Origin: JAVVTQ01 sp036653595
GTDB taxonomy: Bacteria; Bacillota; Clostridia; Oscillospirales; Ruminococcaceae
Reading direction: 5' to 3'
Assembly (NCBI GenBank): GCA_036653595.1
Contig: JAVVTQ010000002.1
Location: 1 to 64,000 of the forward strand
Length of the DNA: 64,000 bases
A program made the translations under genes and the position numbers. The notes under the pieces were generated by a model. The model saw only the letters and a program-made list of their open reading frames with translations. It made no database searches and was not told where the DNA came from. Shown here in pieces: positions 23,177 through 31,655 of this stretch (within the stretch, counting starts at the first letter, position 1; each line of letters starts with the position of its first letter).

Positions 23177-24277
23177 TCAAAATCTATTTAATTTAAAATT
23201 TTTATCGATTCCATATATAAACCCGCTGACAAGCTCCGACGTAGCGGCGACATCAGCGAGATCACATACCTCCTTCGGACTGTGGCTGTATCTGTCCGGC
23301 GAACCCATGTCAAGCACAGGGATACCCTCGCCTTCAAGCTGCAGGTAGGCGGTGTCGGACAGGGCGCCGCGCATCGCGCTTCTTTGAAGCGGAATGCCGA
23401 GCTCATTTGCCGTGCTCTTGAGCAGCTCTTGCATTCCCTTGTGCGCCACCATTCCGTTGAGCGTCCCTTTACCGTGAAAATTAAAAAGTGTGACGGCGGG
23501 GCCGCCGCCGAGCTCCACATTGTTGTATCCGCGCTGGTCAGGCGTGTCTCCCGCTCCGGGTCCCAGCAGGCATATCGCCATATCTGTCTTCGCCGTGCGC
23601 GCCGCAATCATCGCGCCGCGCGCCGAAAATTCCTCCCAAACCGTGCCGACGAGATGCACCGTCGCCCTTGGCCTTTTCGCCTTGAGGGCGCGCGCAATTT
23701 CAATCAGCTGCGACATGCCGACGGAATCGTCGAGATATGTGCCCGCCACGCGGTTGTTGAGCAAATCAAAGAACACAGGATAATACGCCACCGGACAACC
23801 AACCTCTATGCCCAGCCGATGAAGCTCGGCATCGCTCTTTGCGCCTATGTCGATAAAGAGCGACGACAGCGCATCGACGTGTTCCTTGTCGGACGCGCTT
23901 TGAACATGGTAGGCCTTTGCGCCTATAACACCGTTGTAGTATTTGCCCTCCTCGCTGCCCACAAGCACCGGAATGCCCTGGACAAGCTTCTCGGGAACAC
24001 CGCCCATTCTCTCGACTCTGATGAATCCGTCCGGGTCAAGCCGCCTTATGATAAATCCGATTGTGTCCATGTGTGCGAACACCATAATTGACGGCGCGTC
24101 CTCATCTTGTCCGTCGAAGTCAGCGATGACATTTCCGATTCTGTCAATTGTCACGCGGTCGGCAAGACTTTTCATGTCGTCAAAAAGGCGAACGGCCATC
24201 TCCTTTTCATATCCCGAAACGCGCGTTATCGACGCATATGTGCGCAGCGTTTCTCTCAAATCATTGTAATCGGGCAT
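23177..24277 (-). CDS. M42-family metallopeptidase-like protein
   Basis: This 366-residue protein matches M42 aminopeptidases (also annotated as cellulase M or FrvX). AHMDTIGF gives His69 and the catalytic Asp71, YLDDSVG gives the bridging Asp (183/184), WEEFSARGA gives the catalytic Glu pair 215-216, and YSHSPKEV gives His332. The segment that usually supplies another metal ligand, an Asp before Val-Thr, reads CLLGPGAGDTP (236-246) with no Asp at the expected place. One metal site may be altered. Family members form large tetrahedral complexes that trim peptides. It is the first gene of the long operon with nucleoside hydrolase, murT and gatD. Confidence 0.85.
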   Translation of the reverse strand: MPDYNDLRETLRTYASITRVSGYEKEMAVRLFDDMKSLADRVTIDRIGNVIADFDGQDEDAPSIMVFAHMDTIGFIIRRLDPDGFIRVERMGGVPEKLVQGIPVLVGSEEGKYYNGVIGAKAYHVQSASDKEHVDALSSLFIDIGAKSDAELHRLGIEVGCPVAYYPVFFDLLNNRVAGTYLDDSVGMSQLIEIARALKAKRPRATVHLVGTVWEEFSARGAMIAARTAKTDMAICLLGPGAGDTPDQRGYNNVELGGGPAVTLFNFHGKGTLNGMVAHKGMQELLKSTANELGIPLQRSAMRGALSDTAYLQLEGEGIPVLDMGSPDRYSHSPKEVCDLADVAATSELVSGFIYGIDKNFKLNRF

Positions 24278-24518
24278 TGCAGTCCTCCTGTGTAATACGA
24301 AGCATTTCGTCGAAAAGGCCTCTGCGCTCTTCGCTTTCGAGCTTGCATAAAAGCGATATTGGACTTCATTTTGATATTTAACCGATTTATATAATAACTA
24401 TATTTTAGCAGATGCAAGCAATGTTTACAATTCATATATAATTTTTTCTTCATGTTTGGTGGCGAATCGGGGTGTGTTTGTTGTATAATCTAACCGAAAG
24501 GCACAGCAAGGTGAATTC

Positions 24519-26039
24519 ATGCGTAAATATTATTTGGGAATTGACGGCGGCACAACGGGTCTTCGCGCCGGGATATACGGCAGCGATGGGGCCAGGATTG
24601 CTTTTTGTTCGACCGCTTACCCCACGCGCCACGACAAGCCGGGCTTCGCGGAGCAGTCGCCGGAGGACTGGCTCACCGCAATGCGAAAAAGCATTTCGGG
24701 AGCTATGGAAAGCGCAAAGGTGCGCGCAGACGAAATAATTGCAATGTGCACCGACACCACAAGCTGCAGTGTACTGCTCTGCAAGAGGGACGGGACCCCG
24801 GTGCGCGACTGCCTCATATGGATGGATGTGCGCGCCGCAAAGCAGAGCGAGTACATAAACAGAGTGACGGCAGAGCACCTCAGCCCCGAATGGATGCCGG
24901 CCAAACTCATGTGGCTTCGCGACAATGAGCCTCAAAATTATGCGGACGCCGAAATTTTCTGCGAATATCAGGACTTCCTCACATATAAGCTCACGGGAAA
25001 GTGGAGCATCAATATAAATAACGCCGTAAACTGGGGCTACAACGCCGAGCTCGGCGGTTTTTCGACAAGTTTTTATGATAAAATCAATATGTCAGATGCC
25101 ATCTCAAAATTTCCCGCCGACAGCGTTTTTGCCGTTGGCGATGCTGTTGGCTATGTGACAGAAGAGGCTGCGCTGAGCTTCGGACTCGACACCGGAATTC
25201 TTGTCGCAAGCGGGGGCATAGACAGTTCCATCGGAATTTTGGGAATGGGAATTTGTGAGTCAGGTCAGCTTGCGCTCATCACGGGAAGCAGCAATCTCGC
25301 CATGCTTCTCACAAAAAAGCCCCTCTTCAATAAAGACGGCGTCAATTCAGGACCGCACCACCTCATACACGGCTTTTATACCGATTACCGCGGGCAGTCC
25401 TCCTCCGGCTCTGCAATAAGCTGGTTTAAACGGGAGTTTTGCCGCGACCTTGACAGCAAGACGGCCTACCGAACGCTCGACAGTGAAGCTTCCGGGATTC
25501 CCATCGGCTGCGAGGGGCTTTTGGTGCTCGACTATTTTCAGGGCAATCGCCACCCCTATCTCGACGGAGACGTTCGCGCAATGATATATGGCCTCTCACT
25601 CTCGCACACGCGCAGCCACGTATACCGCGCGTTTCTTGAGGGTGTCTGCTTTGGCACAGCACACCTTCTGCGGCAATTTGCCGACGCGGGCTGTCCTGTG
25701 AGCGAAATCACCGTTGCCGGCGGCTTTGCCAACAGCCGTCTGCTGCTCTCCATTCTTGCGGATATCTGCGCCATACCGGTGAAGATTCCGGGTGACTTGG
25801 AGGCGCCGTGTCTCGGTTCGGCCATCGCTGCCGCTGTAGCCGCAAAAACATATAAAGACCTGCCAAAAGCCGTGCGAGCGATGACAAAGCCGGCGTTCAC
25901 CGTTCTTCCAAACAGCGAAAACCATGCAAAATATGAACTTCTGTTCGCGCAGTACCTCAAAACATACCCCGAGCTTCGCGATTATTTTGGGGAGTGCAAG
26001 GAAGTTTTTGATTCTATAGCGGGCGAGGTGATCGGATGA
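24519..26039 (+). CDS. FGGY-family carbohydrate kinase
   Basis: This 506-residue ASKHA-fold kinase has the N-terminal phosphate loop GIDGGTTGLRAG, CLIWMDVRA, the second-domain GGIDSSIG and SSNLAML adenosine motifs and the signature end VAGGFANSRLLLSILADI. Members phosphorylate ribulose, xylulose, gluconate, glycerol or fuculose. The substrate here is open; a C-terminal pattern and length of about 500 favour a ribulokinase/xylulokinase-like enzyme. A TATAAT box lies at 24484-24489, with only a weak -35 box. It is divergent from the M42 gene and overlaps cca by four bases (ATGA). Confidence 0.88.
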   Translation: MRKYYLGIDGGTTGLRAGIYGSDGARIAFCSTAYPTRHDKPGFAEQSPEDWLTAMRKSISGAMESAKVRADEIIAMCTDTTSCSVLLCKRDGTPVRDCLIWMDVRAAKQSEYINRVTAEHLSPEWMPAKLMWLRDNEPQNYADAEIFCEYQDFLTYKLTGKWSININNAVNWGYNAELGGFSTSFYDKINMSDAISKFPADSVFAVGDAVGYVTEEAALSFGLDTGILVASGGIDSSIGILGMGICESGQLALITGSSNLAMLLTKKPLFNKDGVNSGPHHLIHGFYTDYRGQSSSGSAISWFKREFCRDLDSKTAYRTLDSEASGIPIGCEGLLVLDYFQGNRHPYLDGDVRAMIYGLSLSHTRSHVYRAFLEGVCFGTAHLLRQFADAGCPVSEITVAGGFANSRLLLSILADICAIPVKIPGDLEAPCLGSAIAAAVAAKTYKDLPKAVRAMTKPAFTVLPNSENHAKYELLFAQYLKTYPELRDYFGECKEVFDSIAGEVIG

Positions 26040-27367
26040 ATCTGCCCGAAAGCGTGTTGACTGCGCTGAATCGGCTTGAAAAAAGCGGACACAGCGCCTA
26101 CGTCGTCGGCGGCTCTGTCCGCGACGCACTGCTAGGCCATATTCCAAATGACTATGACATATGCACGAGCGCACGCGCTGCGCAGATAAGGGAAGTCTTT
26201 TCCGACTGCAAAACCATCGATATCGGCGCCAAATTCGGAACCATAAAGGTGTTCATAGACGGCCTTGCAATTGAAATCACCACATACCGCCGCGAGCTTG
26301 GATATACCGATTCGAGGCACCCGGACAGCGTCGTATTTTCCGACGATGTCTCCGACGATTTGTCGCGCCGCGATTTTACGGCAAATGCCGTCGCCTACAA
26401 TCCCGAGTGCGGTTATGTCGACCCCTTCGGCGGCATTCGCGACATCAAGCGGCATGTGCTGCGAGCTGTGGGAAACCCCACAGAGCGATTTTTTGAGGAT
26501 GCGCTGCGAATCATGCGCGCCGCCCGTTTCTGTGCGACTCTCGGCTTTTCCATGGAGCCAAAAACGCGCGCAGCGGCGATATACGCAAGAAATTCTCTGA
26601 AAAACATATCGGCCGAGCGAATTCGCGACGAGCTTTCAAAATTTATAGTCACAAAAAAAGCCGGTGATCGTCTGCGCGAGTACAAGCAGATATTCTTTGT
26701 GATAATTCCTGAGCTTGCCTTATGTGACGGCTTTGCTCAGAACAACCCGAACCACTGCTTTGACGTTTTCGGCCACATCTGCGAAACCGTCAACCGCGTC
26801 GCGCCCACTCTTCTTTTGCGGCTTACAGCGCTTCTTCACGACATCGCAAAGCCCGACTGCTACTCCTACACGGATGGGCGGGGCCGATTTTTGGGGCATA
26901 TGGAAAAAAGCGCATCGCTCACACATGACATTCTCACGCGGCTTCGCTATCCCGGCGTGCTCGTCGCGCGCGTGACAAAGCTCGTCAACGACCACGACCG
27001 CCCATATGATTCCTCCCCCGAAACAGCTCGCTACTGGCTGGGCAAAATGGGGCGCGAGGATATTTTTAACCTACTCAAGCTCAAGCGTGCCGACTGCTTG
27101 GCACATGACAAGAGCTACCACAACAGGCTGCGAAACCTGACGTCCTTTGACAAGGCCATCCGAAAGGTGCTCTTTTCCAACGAGTGCTACAAGCTGCCAA
27201 TGCTCGCTTTAAATGGCGACGACCTGCTGCTCATGTGCAAAAAAGACGGCAGGCTTGTCGGAGAAACGCTCGAATATCTGCTCTCTGAGGTCATCCACAG
27301 CCGTGCTGCGAACGACAAGGAAACGCTTTTGCGGCTGGCCGAAAAATACATATCGAAAGGAAACTGA
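26036..27367 (+). CDS. cca: CCA tRNA nucleotidyltransferase
   Basis: This 443-residue class II nucleotidyltransferase has VVGGSVRDALLG, the catalytic NDYDICTSA with its Asp pair, RRDFTANAVAYNP and the ERIRDELSKF block. A C-terminal HD-type motif (LLHDIAKP) appears, as in many Firmicutes CCA enzymes and related poly(A) polymerases. It adds or repairs the CCA tail of tRNA. The start ATG overlaps the kinase stop and the stop is followed two bases later by the cyclophilin start, so the three genes are co-transcribed. The ordinary alternative would be poly(A) polymerase, which is less likely in this phylum. Confidence 0.9.
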   Translation: MNLPESVLTALNRLEKSGHSAYVVGGSVRDALLGHIPNDYDICTSARAAQIREVFSDCKTIDIGAKFGTIKVFIDGLAIEITTYRRELGYTDSRHPDSVVFSDDVSDDLSRRDFTANAVAYNPECGYVDPFGGIRDIKRHVLRAVGNPTERFFEDALRIMRAARFCATLGFSMEPKTRAAAIYARNSLKNISAERIRDELSKFIVTKKAGDRLREYKQIFFVIIPELALCDGFAQNNPNHCFDVFGHICETVNRVAPTLLLRLTALLHDIAKPDCYSYTDGRGRFLGHMEKSASLTHDILTRLRYPGVLVARVTKLVNDHDRPYDSSPETARYWLGKMGREDIFNLLKLKRADCLAHDKSYHNRLRNLTSFDKAIRKVLFSNECYKLPMLALNGDDLLLMCKKDGRLVGETLEYLLSEVIHSRAANDKETLLRLAEKYISKGN

Positions 27368-27368
27368 C

Positions 27369-27842
27369 ATGGTAGTAATCGAAATGGAGAACGGCGAGAA
27401 AATCGAACTGGAGCTTTACCCCGAGGCTGCTCCTTTAACGGTCAAGAATTTTCTGGAGCTTGTCTCCCACGGCTTTTACGATGGCCTGTGCTTTCATCGT
27501 GTGATAGCGGATTTTATGATTCAAGGAGGCTGCCCGGACGGAACGGGGATGGGTGGCAGCGGGACGAATATCAAGGGTGAGTTTGCGCTCAACGGAATAA
27601 AGAACGACATAAAGCACGAGCGAGGCGTCATATCCATGGCGCGCTCCTCCAGCCCAAATTCCGCAAGCTCGCAGTTTTTCATCATGCACAAGGATTCACC
27701 GCATCTGGACGGTTCCTATGCCGCATTCGGCAAAGTGACCGAGGGTATGGATATAGTCGATGAAATCGCGGCTGTAGCCGTTGACCGCAATGACCGTCCG
27801 AAGACGCCGCAGATTATGAAACGCGTCTACTACAAGGAGTAA
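27369..27842 (+). CDS. Peptidyl-prolyl cis-trans isomerase, cyclophilin type
   Basis: The protein has 157 residues from the ATG at 27369, just after the cca stop; an earlier in-frame start lies inside cca and is a chance extension. FHRVIADFMIQGGCPDGTG, ISMARSSSPNSASSQFFI and the DGSYAAFGKV block are the cyclophilin core, including the catalytic Arg in FHRV and the QGG loop. It has no signal peptide, so it acts in the cytoplasm on prolyl bonds during folding. AAGGAAAC serves as the ribosome site. Confidence 0.93.
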   Translation: MVVIEMENGEKIELELYPEAAPLTVKNFLELVSHGFYDGLCFHRVIADFMIQGGCPDGTGMGGSGTNIKGEFALNGIKNDIKHERGVISMARSSSPNSASSQFFIMHKDSPHLDGSYAAFGKVTEGMDIVDEIAAVAVDRNDRPKTPQIMKRVYYKE

Positions 27843-27876
27843 TCAAAATTGTCGGGACCTTTGTCTCGCGCAATTT

Positions 27877-27916
27877 GCCGTTGCCTCGTGTATATCACGC
27901 GGCAACGGCTGTTTTT
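27877..27916 (+). terminator. Terminator of the kinase-cca-cyclophilin operon
   Basis: GCCGTTGCC (27877-27885) pairs with GGCAACGGC (27901-27909), extended by CGTG/CACG inside, followed by TGTTTTT. Confidence 0.8.
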
Positions 27917-27950
27917 ATACGGCTTTGTTTTTGAGATAAAACGATGTGGG

Positions 27951-28655
27951 CTATATGAAAATTTTTCGCTCGTCATCCTTTTTTTGCCTCTCATACACGG
28001 TCAGCTCATTGTCTCTCCCGCATGTGGCGAGCATTACCTCTTCAAGCCCAACGCCCTCAAGCGCGAGGTTTGTCATCAGCCATTTTTCATTTTTTCCCGC
28101 GTTCTTCAAGCAGTCCTCCAGGATTTTTCCGTCAATTACAACGTTATACAGCACCTCCGACTTCTCGGGGGTAAGGTTCAAATCCTTTGGAGTTGCGGGT
28201 CTGTCGCTGCTTTTTGGCAAAAAGCTTATCTTTCCGTTGGTTTCAAGCACAGCCGTCTCAATCTCGCAAAGGTCAAAGTAGCCCTCATAGCGCGCATGCA
28301 TCAAGAACTCATTGATATCGAGCTTCGCGTGTGCCAGATTCCTATCGAGAATTTTGCCCTTTTCAAATATGATAAGCGGTTTTCCCTCCACAAGAACGCG
28401 CAGCTTTATTGACTTGTTTGTGGCTATGGAGATGAGCGCCGCGGCAAGTGCATACACCGTCATTGCAATGAGCGGCGGCAAAAAGTCCTTTCCCCCGCAA
28501 AGTGCAAATTCGGCCGCGATTGAGCCTATTGTTATTCCGTTGATATAGTCAAAAAAAGAAAGCTGTGAAATCTGGCGGCTCCCCATGATTTTTGCCAGTA
28601 AAAATAAAACAATTATCGAGCAAAGTGCGCTAAGCGCAACTCTAAGATATTCCAT
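27951..28655 (-). CDS. DUF421-family membrane protein (YetF-like)
   Basis: This 234-residue protein has three N-terminal helices (about 5-22, 38-52 and 58-78) with LLAKIMGSRQISQLSFFDYINGI, the DUF421 signature. A cytoplasmic part follows with the VEGKPLIIFEKGKI block and a conserved ARYEGYFDLCEIETAVLE. YetF-type proteins of Bacillus are spore or membrane proteins of unknown function. No partner gene is adjacent. It faces the kinase operon on one side and is divergent from the SIS gene on the other. The function is not known. Confidence 0.88.
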   Translation of the reverse strand: MEYLRVALSALCSIIVLFLLAKIMGSRQISQLSFFDYINGITIGSIAAEFALCGGKDFLPPLIAMTVYALAAALISIATNKSIKLRVLVEGKPLIIFEKGKILDRNLAHAKLDINEFLMHARYEGYFDLCEIETAVLETNGKISFLPKSSDRPATPKDLNLTPEKSEVLYNVVIDGKILEDCLKNAGKNEKWLMTNLALEGVGLEEVMLATCGRDNELTVYERQKKDDERKIFI

Positions 28656-28768
28656 CGAAACACATCCCTTCCTCTATATTTTTCTCGCGACTTCTCATTT
28701 TATTCCCGCGTATCGGCGAATGCGCCCATAGCATGCTTTTTTATAAATCCGCGCATGACCCCTTAGGC

Positions 28769-28797
28769 TTGATTGTTTTGGTCATATGTAATAGAAT
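28769..28797 (+). promoter_or_regulatory. Promoter of the SIS-domain gene
   Basis: TTGATT (28769-28774) and TAGAAT (28792-28797) are 17 bases apart, about 20 bases before the ribosome site of the gene starting at 28826. Confidence 0.6.
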
Positions 28798-28825
28798 AAA
28801 TATAAAAAGTGGAGAGGTATTTATT

Positions 28826-29575
28826 ATGAAAGCATGGAAAAGCTACCTGAGCGGCATTCTCGACATCGAAAAAAAGATTGAGAATCAGGAATCGCCAAAT
28901 ATTCTAAAGGCCGCAAAGCTCATGGCCGATGTGACGGAAAGAGGCGGACTTATTTATGCCTTCGGCTGCGGGCACTCCCACATAGTAATAGAGGACGCGT
29001 TTTGGCGCGCAGCAACGCCCTGCAACTTTGTTGCCCTGACAGAGCCCAGCACCATAGGAACCTTTGAAGTGACAAAAAGCTATCTTATGGAGAATACATA
29101 TGATGTCGGTCGGCACGTTGTCGATTACCACAGAATCACCGAAAATGACTGCCTGATTGTCGTCTCCAATTCCGGAAACAACATCGCCCCCGTCGACGCT
29201 TGCATCCGTGCAAAAGAAAAGGGCATTCCCACCATCGCGATAACATCTGTCGAATATGCCAACTGGCTCACAACAAAGCACAAGGCGGGTGTCAAATTAA
29301 AGGACATCGCCGACATTGTTGTTGACAACTGCACGCCGATAGGCGATGCACTCGTCGATATAGAGGGGTTCCCGATGAAAGTAGGAAGCAGCAGCACAAT
29401 ACCGATGGTTCTTATTCTCAATATGCTGCTCACCGAAATGGTGGAGATTTTGGTCGAAAAGGGTTTTGAGCCGGATGTCTATTATAACGGACACCTTGCA
29501 TTTATGGACAAAGATATTGCAAAGCACAACGATGACATGGTCGATAAGTACTTTTATCGCGTGAGAAATCTATAA
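28826..29575 (+). CDS. SIS-domain sugar-phosphate-binding protein (UPF0309-like)
   Basis: The protein has 249 residues from the ATG at 28826 with a GGAGAGG ribosome site. It shows the sugar isomerase fold: FGCGHSHI near the N-terminus, VVSNSGNN and TPIAITS-type beta-alpha units (IPTIAITS). The family (UPF0309, near N-acetylglucosamine/N-acetylmuramic acid sugar isomerases) is thought to handle phosphorylated amino sugars. The C-terminal EGFPMKVGSSSTIPM block is conserved in it. It is a single gene between its own promoter and terminator. The exact reaction is unknown. Confidence 0.85.
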   Translation: MKAWKSYLSGILDIEKKIENQESPNILKAAKLMADVTERGGLIYAFGCGHSHIVIEDAFWRAATPCNFVALTEPSTIGTFEVTKSYLMENTYDVGRHVVDYHRITENDCLIVVSNSGNNIAPVDACIRAKEKGIPTIAITSVEYANWLTTKHKAGVKLKDIADIVVDNCTPIGDALVDIEGFPMKVGSSSTIPMVLILNMLLTEMVEILVEKGFEPDVYYNGHLAFMDKDIAKHNDDMVDKYFYRVRNL

Positions 29576-29633
29576 GGCTCAATATAGCAGGCCGCCGAGC
29601 CGCGTATCTCAAAAAACAACACAGCCAAAAGAC

Positions 29634-29676
29634 AAAGCACCCGCCAAAAATGCTCTCCATTTTTGGCGGGTGCTTT
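29634..29676 (+). terminator. Terminator after the SIS gene
   Basis: A 19-bp perfect stem, starting AAAGCACCCGCC on the left and ending GGCGGGTGCTTT on the right, has a five-base loop. The stretch from there to 29883 holds only a TATAAT box at 29817-29822, a possible -10 of the next operon. Confidence 0.85.
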
Positions 29677-29883
29677 GTCTTGCACATGGCTATTGCGATT
29701 TTCGAAATAACTTGTGTTTTGCGTTTTGCTTTGCAGCGTTGCATTATGCACTATTATTGTTTTTATGAGCATCCGATTCCCTGTTTCGTGTTTACTTTGC
29801 GGTGTTCACATGTTATTATAATATATTAGATTACATCAATGCGGTATTTTTATGCTGCACATCAATAACCTGGAGGATGGCGT

Positions 29884-31587
29884 TTGAATTCACAAGAAAA
29901 AATTGCGGCTGCCGAGCGTTTTAATTGTTCGCCGTCTCTTCTTTGGCGCGTTCTCACCGATTACGCAAGCTACAAGAGCTGGTTTGGTTTTCCCGAGACC
30001 GAGGAGCTTTTGCCGCTTGACACGGCTTTTTGTGTCGGCGCAAAAATGAATTTTAAAAACAGCACATCCACACGCGTTATAACGAGCCTTGTGACGGAAA
30101 GGGAACTTTCCATCAGCAGCAGCTGCGAATGTGTGGCGCTTTCAATAAAACCCGTGGACGATTCCTCCTGCGACGTTTTTCTTTCCGTCGCCGGGGTGTC
30201 GGCCAAAAAAGCAGCGCCCAGTATATGTGCGCTTGTTTTGTCGCGTCTTCGAGACACTGCGGCCGCCTACAAAAGCACATATGCTGCAAAAAAAAGCCCT
30301 GCGCCCCCTGCAAAGCGCAGGCGAATAAGGGACGAAATTGTGTCGGCGATGATGCTGGGCTATAAGACGCCGCTAAACGCAGACAGCACTGTCGCCTTTG
30401 AGCAGACAATCGAAAACACCGAGACTGACGTGGTGCTTCCGAGAATTGCGTCGGTGGTCGCTGCCATTATGGCCTTTTTCCTTCTCACTGTTATATCCTC
30501 AACCTTTCTTTTTGAGCGCAGCGATGTGGTGCCCTCGTCGGGGCTGTCCGTCACACAAAGTGACGGAGTTAACATAATAAATGCCGAGCGCATTTATATA
30601 GGACAACCAATGATAGAGCTTGAAATGATGCTGGGATGCCGCGGAATTCACGTTGAGGCAAACAGATACCGCTACTCCTCAACAAATGAGGCCGGAGACG
30701 GCACGCCACTTGAACTCATTGAGGTTGTGTATGACAGCAACGGGACCGTCAGACGTGCCGGCTACACAGACATCGCGCTGTCACACGTCAAAAACGAAAT
30801 TACACTGAGGGATATCAACAACTTCATCTCTCCGAGCATGACGATACCGGAAATCATTGAAATTGTGGGACGCGCTCCGAGTGCCTTTTGGATCGATAAG
30901 AGCGCGGTAACCACAATTCTGTTCGGCGCCTATGATGTGTCAGGTGAGCTTTTCAGCCAAAACGCACGTTCAGAGCTTGTTGTCAGGCTCAATAGTGCGA
31001 ATATTTCGACAAGCGCCGATTTTTATCTCGCCTATGACTTGGACAATCCACTTCATGTCTCAGAGCTGAGTGACAACCAAAAGCTGCAATACTCCACCAT
31101 TTCGCAGTATAAGGAAGACCTCGCCATGTACGAGCGCGTCTTTCTTATCCTCGGAAAAGAGCGCAGCAGCGTAGACGCGGCGCTGCCCACAAGAAATATC
31201 GAATATCTCCCGGATTTTTACGGCGTTCGGTGCAGCTACGGTTTTCAGAGCAGCATCACCGCTGCGGACAACCCTCGCTTTGTATTTGACGTTTTATATC
31301 ATGACGATGACATAGCGCAGCGGGTTACCTTTAAAAACAATGTCTTGTGCAAAAACGCCGGGACGCTTAAAAAGCCCGAAAGCTATAAGCTTCGCGAGGG
31401 GATGACGCTCTTCGAGGTGTATTCGGAGCTTGGCGTTCTCCCCACATATGCGCAGTACAGCCCTGACAGACTCGTGCTTTGTTTTGGCGCAGAGATAGGC
31501 AACTTCAAAGCCGAAACCCGCAATTACCAGCTTGCCATCACTTTTGGCTCTGACGAAAAAGTCATTTCGTATTCATACTATGACTGA
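29884..31587 (+). CDS. Membrane-anchored protein with START/SRPBCC-like and BamE-like repeat domains
   Basis: The 567-residue protein starts at a TTG seven bases after GGAGG. Residues 1-132 look like a START/SRPBCC fold (FNCSPSLLWRVLTDYASYKSWFG at the start, helix at the end). A basic linker (134-150) and one membrane helix (187-209) follow. The outer part (215-567) has four similar units of the form Ile-x-x-Gly-x-x-x-x-x-x-x-x-x-x-Leu-Gly then beta strands, near residues 236, 310, 415 and 500, resembling the BamE/SmpA fold. The basic linker places the N-terminus inside. It is the first gene of a three-gene operon. Paralogy with the next gene is clear. I do not recognise the family; the function is unknown. 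The fold calls are by eye and need structural prediction. Confidence 0.7.
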   Translation: MNSQEKIAAAERFNCSPSLLWRVLTDYASYKSWFGFPETEELLPLDTAFCVGAKMNFKNSTSTRVITSLVTERELSISSSCECVALSIKPVDDSSCDVFLSVAGVSAKKAAPSICALVLSRLRDTAAAYKSTYAAKKSPAPPAKRRRIRDEIVSAMMLGYKTPLNADSTVAFEQTIENTETDVVLPRIASVVAAIMAFFLLTVISSTFLFERSDVVPSSGLSVTQSDGVNIINAERIYIGQPMIELEMMLGCRGIHVEANRYRYSSTNEAGDGTPLELIEVVYDSNGTVRRAGYTDIALSHVKNEITLRDINNFISPSMTIPEIIEIVGRAPSAFWIDKSAVTTILFGAYDVSGELFSQNARSELVVRLNSANISTSADFYLAYDLDNPLHVSELSDNQKLQYSTISQYKEDLAMYERVFLILGKERSSVDAALPTRNIEYLPDFYGVRCSYGFQSSITAADNPRFVFDVLYHDDDIAQRVTFKNNVLCKNAGTLKKPESYKLREGMTLFEVYSELGVLPTYAQYSPDRLVLCFGAEIGNFKAETRNYQLAITFGSDEKVISYSYYD

Positions 31588-31655
31588 TTATTTTTTATTT
31601 GCCGCAAATACTAAATACGCCGTGGTAAAAGCGGCACTTATGAGGATTTGAGAAA

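Noticed and set aside
23282..24091. 269-codon plus-strand open frame across the M42 gene
   Set aside because: Antisense to the M42 gene and rich in Arg/His, as expected for a shadow frame.
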